A stretch of DNA of 64,000 nucleotides from Cadophora sp. MPI-SDFR-AT-0126. Lineage: Eukaryota > Ascomycota > Leotiomycetes > Helotiales > Ploettnerulaceae. Shown here one piece after another: positions 57,748-64,000 of this stretch. The translations under genes and the position numbers were made by a program. Position 1 is the first letter of the stretch. The number at the start of each line of letters is the position of its first letter. The notes below the pieces were generated by a model. That model was not told the DNA's origin, ran no database searches, and saw only the letters and a program-made list of their open reading frames with translations. The DNA is taken from assembly GCA_020747065.1 (NCBI GenBank), contig JAGMVK010000017.1:620001-684000 (forward strand). The letters run 5' to 3'.

Positions 57748-59356
57748 GGAAGACTGGAGAGTAGAAGGAAGACTTATACATGCAAGGAATGCAGAAATTT
57801 GAGACCAATTTGGGAATCAAGGTGCATAACAAAGAATACATCGATGAAAGAAAGCTCTTTCTCGCTTGAGTGCTTGAAATTGCAGCTCCAGTCAATGGAG
57901 GACGATAAGAAGAAAGTCAGCTTCTCAGGAGCGTGCATCGTGCCAAAGTTCCACTGGGTTTTGCCCACGCTCGCTTTCATTGTCAGCGATGATGTCTGTC
58001 TGGATGTTTCTTCGAATGCGGCTTCCAGTTATTGCCGATGAAAAGGGGGGGCCCTACCCTGTCGATCCTGGGTAACCAAGCGGGTTCTGGTGCCAAGTGG
58101 ACTGTTTCAATAATGAGGCCATTAGAAGGGCGAGATCCATGTCGGTGTATCTCCGGATTTACCTTTGGTAAGCAATTGCAATCATCGTTAATCAGCGACA
58201 TAGCCGCGATGCGAGTACGAAGCTTCGCCAAGGCAAAAGAAGTGACGCGTCTTTCAACTTACGATGGCGATGAGAATCGATACCCTGGATCGTATTCATC
58301 ACCTTATCGAATGGGCTTGCTGCATTCCGGCATCAAGGTAGCCTATATCTCCGAGAACAAAGCAGGCTCCACAGCTGAAGGCTTACTCAGAAACCGAGCC
58401 GAGTTTTTGTTGATATCTGACCTGTTTCCAACTCAACGACTGCGGCTCAAGATATGTCCAGAAAGAGACAGTGATCCAGCAACCTTTCCTGGAATACGAT
58501 TACAGCCTGGGCAAGCCACAAGTCCACATCGCGCGAGCTCGGCCAAATCTCATGATCGTATAATCGCATAGAAGGGTATCTCGTATGCCACAGATGATGG
58601 AACGGCATCTCGTCCCGCGTAGCCACGACAAGCATTATGAAGCTACTCAACGGTTCGAAACTCCAAGTCTATTCCATGATAACCATTTCCTTTGCCTTAA
58701 CTTCGAAATCTGTAGGGTATCCCTCTGCCCTTGCTGCCGGTTACCCGTTCGCGGGTAGGTCATCCTAGAATTGATGCTGTGTCCGTCCTTGAATGGTTGA
58801 TACCGGTTCCAGCGACGCAAGATATGTTCCGTGTGGCTCTCAAGCTTCGGCAGATGCAAAAATCCATCCGTAGGTCTATCGAGGCCCGTATGCAACTCTG
58901 ACCCTTTACATATGTGGTGTTGGAGGAATGTGGTTGTGATTAAGAAACCGGGGGGCGAGGCTGAAATAAGAGGTCCCTTATCCTCTTTGAGCGATTCTGC
59001 CAGTCAATGCCGCCTCGCCATCATCCCGTCTGTGGCGTCTTTCTCACCACACAAAAGCTTCAAGTACCTGCATAGATGTTCCTAGACAAACCCATGGCAT
59101 TTCTACGATCATGGTGATGTTCAAGTCAACATTTCGTTTCTAGTATATAGTATAGAAGCTCTTTCAAGGCCATCCACGTGATGTCATCACTTATATAGAA
59201 AATTGCCGGCTTTCCGAGGTCCTTAGTAATGTTTGACGCTATTTTTCCCAAAGATTTCTTACACGAGAAACGACACAGTCATATCATAAATTCTGCTCAG
59301 CTGCGTGGATATATTCCGTGCTTGGATTTTCTTATTCGTCTATTCAATCCGTTGCG
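57748..59356. other. 1.6-kb stretch without a supported gene
   Basis: A 178-codon plus-strand frame (ATG 58038 to 58571) has no domain, and one frame of this length is expected by chance in 64 kb. The ATG22 promoter must lie at the right end. Confidence 0.45.
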
Positions 59357-61384
59357 ATGGAACAAGGGTCGCCAAGACGGCGAACTCCAAGATATGAGGG
59401 AGAAGATATCTCGCCAACAACATCCCGAGAATTGAAAGGTTTCTACGCCTATGGACTTGCCGCAGAAGTCTTTGCCGTGTGCGGAGTCGGTAAAGTCCTT
59501 TGATGTTGTCATAGTTTCCAATTCTGACCACTCGGCAGGATCTTTCCTTCCGGTGGCTTTGGAGCAGTTAGCTAGGGAGAGAGGAGTTTTATGGTCAGAC
59601 CAGACCACACCTTGTGTGGTCAAACCGGACAGCGGACCTCGAGCGGCTTCTGTGGCTGGATTACTCGTCAGGGCCGCTGTATCCGACACTGAGGCCGACA
59701 CCAATCATCAATGTGTGATTCCGGCGCTGGGGAACATGACCACCTCGTCATTTGCACTCTACACCTTTTCCCTAGCCGTCTTTGTGCAGGCTCTGGCACT
59801 TGTGTCCTTCAGTGCTGTCGCAGACCATGGTTAGTTGTCCTTCCTTGCTGAAGGTCACTCCTCACCATTGTCAGGACGTTACCGAAAGAAATTCCTCATT
59901 GGCTTCGGCGTGACTGGTGGGATTTCGTCAGCACTCTTCATCTTTGTTGTCCCCCAAATATTCTTTGTAGGTTCCTTTCTGGCTGTGATAGGAGTGACAT
60001 GTCTTGGTTCTTCTTTTGTTATTCTCAACTCCTTTTTGCCACTTCTTGTAGCAAACCACCCGCATGTTCGAGACCAGGTTGCGGCTCCTGACGATGAACC
60101 GGCAACATCTTCTCCAAGGTCCGGCGATAGGGGATATTCAAGTGTAGATGAGGGCCTGGACGCCACCCACAAGCTTGGGGACAGGCAGATCGATTCAACA
60201 GCACTAAAACTGTCCACGAAGATCTCCTCGAAAGGAGTTGGGATCGGATATATCGCAGCAGTCTTCGTCCAGGTCCTCAGTATAATGTTGCTGTTTGGTA
60301 TGTCGAAACTATCGGTCTCTTCGACGCTTCCTATCCGTCTAGTCCTGTTCATGGTAGGGTCTTGGTGGCTAGGCTTTACTATTCCCGCTTCAATGTGGCT
60401 TCGAGACCGCCCTGGTCCACCTCTCAAAACGATCTCGAGCGCCAATTCCTGGAAAACATCCGTGGCATACATAACCTTTGCTTGGGGATCTGTGTGGAAG
60501 ACCATAAGGGTGGCTGTGAAACTAAGACAGATGGTCATCTTCCTGATTGCGTGGTAAGCTGCTCTCCCCTGCCGCTCTTGCATGTTGAGGGTCAAATGAA
60601 GCATTCCCTTTCTTGCATATCTGCAAGTGACCAAAACTAAGAATCAAGGTTCCTACTCTCCGATGCGATTGCGACAGTATCAGGGACTGCGATCCTCTTC
60701 GCTCGCACAGAATTGAAGATGGGAACTGTTGCAATTGCACTTCTGTCAATCACCGCCACCTCCTCTGGAATCTGTGGTGCTTTCACTTGGCCGATCATTT
60801 CCCGTCACTTCAAGCTGAAGACCAATCGAACTGTCGTCGCTTGCATCGCCTTGATGGAAATAATACCCTTGTATGGTCTCCTAGGCTACATCCCATTTGT
60901 AAAATCCTGGGGTGTTGGAGGATTACAGCAATCCTGGGAAATCTACCCGCTCGGTGAGTCCCAATACCTAGCTCACGCGTCACACTCTTCTAATCAGAAT
61001 TTTCGTATAGGATTCATTCATGGTTTCGTCATGGGCGGTCTATCTTCCTATTGCAGGTCGTTCTTCGGTCTACTGATCCCGCCTGGAAGTGAGGCTGCAT
61101 TCTATGCATTATACGCTATAACGGACAAGGGAAGCTCAGCTGTCGGCCCTGCCGTCGTTGGAGCCATTGTAGATGCAACAGGGCAGATCAGACCTGCTTT
61201 TGTATTTCTGGCAATCCTCATTGCATTGCCAGCGCCGCTCATATTGATGGTAGATGTGGACAAGGGACGGGATGATGCTGCGAGGACCGCCGGGGTCCTC
61301 AAGCAAGATCTCTCATACGATTCTGCCGTGCAGGCGGGAACTGAGCTTCATGAAACGGAGGGCTTGATGGCAGATCATGATTAG
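59357..61384 (+). CDS. ATG22: Vacuolar amino-acid effluxer ATG22
   Basis: Five exons (59357-59489, 59539-59829, 59875-60553, 60649-60953, 61011-61384) give about 593 residues. The start [20 protein letters not shown] leads to [20 protein letters not shown], the first Atg22 membrane span. Other family marks are [59 protein letters not shown], and a long hydrophilic loop of about 70 residues. The C-terminal half has [20 protein letters not shown] and [20 protein letters not shown]. Atg22 exports amino acids from the vacuole during the last step of autophagy. All four splice junctions restore the frame. The gene ends 247 bp before the convergent neighbour. Confidence 0.92.
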
Positions 61385-61630
61385 TCTACCCATACAAGAA
61401 CATCTTCCGTAACCAAGGATCATATGCAACTTCGGGATTCCAAGAACTAGCCCAGCATCGTATTTTGTTGTCAATACACATCATTTGCCCAAATCGGGAG
61501 CACCATAATATCAGCACTCTACTCATGCCTAACCCCAGTTCCCGCAACCCATCAACCAGTACGCCGGCAATCATCAAGTCTTCTAAGCACGCCGGGTTCC
61601 AGAACCCAATACTCCACATTTTCCACCGCT

Positions 61631-62226
61631 CTAGCTCCCTTGACCATTTCTTACTTCCTGAATTCTTTGAGCTTCGCCCCTAGAGTTCTCAAGATCCACC
61701 CGGAACACCGTTGCGATCCTCGCTAGACTGTAATAAAAGCCCTAAAACCCCAGTGAGTTCAACGCACCAGCATGTGGATACTGCTTACCTGCATAGTGAC
61801 GACCTCAACCAGTGTTTGGTCACTAAAGCATCTTCTTGCATTATCGAAAACCAGATCGCTAACATCTGGGCCGGTAATGACCGCATCAACAAATGCCAGC
61901 AATGCCTTCTCCTGATTCGACCAGACGTCGGCCGTAATGTCTCCGGCACTGAGCGCTTCGATTTGGCTGTCCGAAACTCCAGTTGTCCTTGCGATTTGAA
62001 TGTGTTGCTTGCATTGATACTCACAGCATAAGCGCTGAGCGTTCAGTAAACAAACTAGTTCTCGTTGATAAGGCGAAAGAGAAGTATCTCGAAAGCAAGC
62101 CGTCCCTAGGGAAATCGCGTGAGGTAATGTCGACGGCGAGTGCGCCCACATTCTGAACAAGTTCAGCGGTGGGATGCCAACTGGAAGAACACTGGCAGGG
62201 CGATAGGGAATTCGAACTGGCGACAT
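61631..62226 (-). CDS. Carboxymuconolactone decarboxylase-like (AhpD fold) protein
   Basis: Two exons (62226-61789 and 61741-61631) give 182 residues. The core LSPYQRELVCLLNAQRLCCE with YQCKQHIQIARTTGVSDSQI is the CMD/AhpD helical signature, with Cys and His in the usual active-site segment. DVWSNQEKALLAFVDAV and FSDQTLVEVVTMQGFYYSLA complete the fold. Members act as peroxidase-linked or decarboxylase-like enzymes; the fungal substrate is unknown. The second exon was found by following the GTAAGC donor at the end of the long frame. Confidence 0.88.
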
Positions 62227-62854
62227 CGCTGTTTTGTGCAGCTATGTCATCAAAAAAGCCGAATTATCGAGTGATGGCTCTGAAACATAAATTTAATGGT
62301 AAGGCTACTAAGGTCGAGAGAAATAACGTTTGACAATGCAGAACTTTAATAGTTGCGAAATGGTCTCCTTAAGATATCCAGGACTATTTCAGCTTGCATG
62401 GCCTCCACAAGAAGTAGTTATTTCACGCGACCATAGGTAGGACAGTATCCACTATGTGGCGACTTGGAGCATCGTCCAAGAACCCGAATTTACCCCCCTT
62501 TCCTCTCAGTGGTGGCAAGTGCACATTCGTTAAGGGGTCAAGGTTGTACGGCCGTGACAGGAATACAGGCGCCCTAAACCAGTGTGGACGACCTGTTTTA
62601 CAGCGACAGCTGGGCTGGGCGATCAACGATTCGCGAGGTGTGAGTCGCTAACTTGACTTCGTGTCCTAGTATGCAGCCAACGAAATGGTTGTCTCTGCGG
62701 CCGTTGCCGCTGCCACTCGCTGCAGCTGACTGTAGTGGACGACTTTTTATCTAAAATCTTACCAACCAACACATACTTCTGACAAAGTGATTCAAAAAAC
62801 TGAAATATCATCAACGCAGATGAGTATATTGCATGGAACATATTAATAAAGTTC
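62227..62854. other. Intergenic, no gene supported
   Basis: The 5' flank of the CMD-like gene; only short chance frames are present. Confidence 0.5.
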
Positions 62855-63192
62855 AAGTCTCCCCCAAAAAATCCCAAGACTTGTCTGCAGTGTAAGCGGC
62901 GCCAGGAGGAATGTGACAAATCCTACTCGAAACCTTCCAGCTGTATCAGGTAAGTGCCAGGCTCAATCACGCCTCATTTACCGCCCTGGGGCTCGTGGAG
63001 TATGAACTGATTCTTGATAGACGTCGTCATGCTCGCCAATATCCAGCCCATGCACTGACCAGACATCTGGGGATGAATAATCCCCGTGCATTCGCCTGGT
63101 ACTGGGGTCATTTTGGATTCGACAAATCCGGTACGCCGGTCCGTTCCTATTCAGGGGCCAAATATTCACGCTTGATACTTTTCTGGAAGTAG
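62855..63192 (+). pseudogene. Possible Zn2Cys6 zinc-cluster fragment
   Basis: Around 62876-62949 the frame reads KTCLQCKRRQEECDKSYS and then SSCIR, resembling the first four Cys of a fungal zinc cluster followed by GTAAGT. Joining to 63021 continues RRRHARQYPAHALTRHLGMN to TAG at 63190. No ATG precedes it in frame and the last two Cys are missing. It is best read as a relic or a fragment of an unresolved gene. Confidence 0.3.
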
Positions 63193-64000
63193 ACCGTGTC
63201 CAAGACCTTTTTATCGGATGTAGCGGGCTTCAAGGACACCTGTGTTTTGATACATTGACACTCGGAGGGCCAAGGACGGAGGATTTTGGTGGCACTATCA
63301 CCGATTTCCAGGGAATTGCTTCTTCGTATGACCGCCAAGATCCTGTTGGTAATAAAATGACACCGCGAGGCACCTTCTAAGCCGTGCTGCATCCAGCAGA
63401 GCATCTTTATCTCCTCATGCACGCGCCAGGCGTGCTGCAGGGTCACCAAATGCCGGACATGCTTGATGGACTTTGTGTTTGAGCTTCAATTTTGATCTTG
63501 ATTTGAACATTGCCGCACTGGACAACGTAGCTCTTATTTTGCTCTGGAATACCAGGAACGAACTCCTTTCGCCGTGGTTTGAGTGGATTCTTGCCAGAAA
63601 TGCCGTGGGATTAGAGGCTAGCTGCGGCAGATCTTCCAGAGCGCTTCTGGCATGGATTCGAAAGCAAAACAAAAAAGCGACTACTTGTAAATAATGCTTG
63701 TAAGTATATTCAGGGATACCTATACCCCAGAGCCTGGAACATCCTCTCTGCATATGTCTCCAGCACCAGCATCTCTCACGTCCGATATAGAATGGCTCGT
63801 AATTCTAGAGGTGGACATAACGTCACCTTGAGGCGACTTAACTTCGGAACGACAATCAACTTCCGAGAACGGTACCAAGACGAGGAAAGCCCGCGGAATT
63901 CGAGAGAGGGACGTATTTCCACCAACAAGATGGATTCTTAGCAGGAATGTCGGACGAATCGCCACCTGCTGAGCGCATCCCAATCTTGGAATTTGCATAA
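63193..64000. other. Right edge, no gene supported
   Basis: Short frames are present on both strands, none with a recognised domain. Part of a gene cut off by the window is possible. Confidence 0.4.

Noticed and set aside
58038..58571. 178-codon plus-strand frame
   Set aside because: No domain or introns; about one frame of this length is expected by chance in a window of this size.

Overview
This window is nuclear DNA of a filamentous ascomycete (Pezizomycotina). Genes sit on both strands at roughly one per 2.5 kb, carry short introns of about 45-110 nt with GT..AG ends and CTAAC-type branch sites, and include families typical of moulds: HET-domain proteins, fungal monocarboxylate-type MFS carriers, a fungal cellulose-binding domain (CBM1) and an RGS-LOV photoreceptor. 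The gene set resembles Leotiomycetes, but that placement is inference. No tRNA, rRNA or CRISPR feature was recognised. Exon borders were worked out by eye from splice signals and frame continuity.

Layout. 0.8-12.7 kb is mostly housekeeping: a membrane-anchored DUF3445 haem oxidoreductase-like protein, the H/ACA snoRNP factor NAF1 divergent from the ALG9 mannosyltransferase, a short-chain dehydrogenase, a secreted CBM1 protein with an apparent 5-nt microexon, and mitochondrial exonuclease V. 13-22.5 kb has a full HET-domain gene, an ACR3 arsenite effluxer, an MCT-like MFS carrier, a bZIP factor, an F-box/TM protein and a truncated HET relic. 23.5-25.3 kb holds a single-pass membrane SH3 protein. 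27.5-31.9 kb is a gene-poor island of broken reading frames ending in a decayed Ulp1-like (C48) SUMO-protease-like gene. 32.2-35.4 kb has a 21-nt poly-C run, a short C2H2 plus Zn2Cys6 transcription factor and another HET gene.

37-51 kb contains the RGS-LOV blue-light receptor, a DUF1223 protein, two lineage-type hypothetical proteins, a protealysin-like M4 metalloprotease that looks bacterial in origin, and a secreted RNase T2. 51.9-62.2 kb has an F-box-like protein, a BLI-3-like flavin-binding protein with a mitochondrial-type N terminus, a secreted M24 peptidase-like protein, an ATG22 vacuolar effluxer and a carboxymuconolactone decarboxylase-like protein. The last 1.8 kb carries only a possible Zn2Cys6 relic.

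The genes do not form one pathway and no secondary-metabolite backbone enzyme is present. The observations most worth following are the RGS-LOV receptor, the M4 protease, the CBM1 microexon, the Ulp1-like decaying island and the ACR3-MFS-bZIP neighbourhood.
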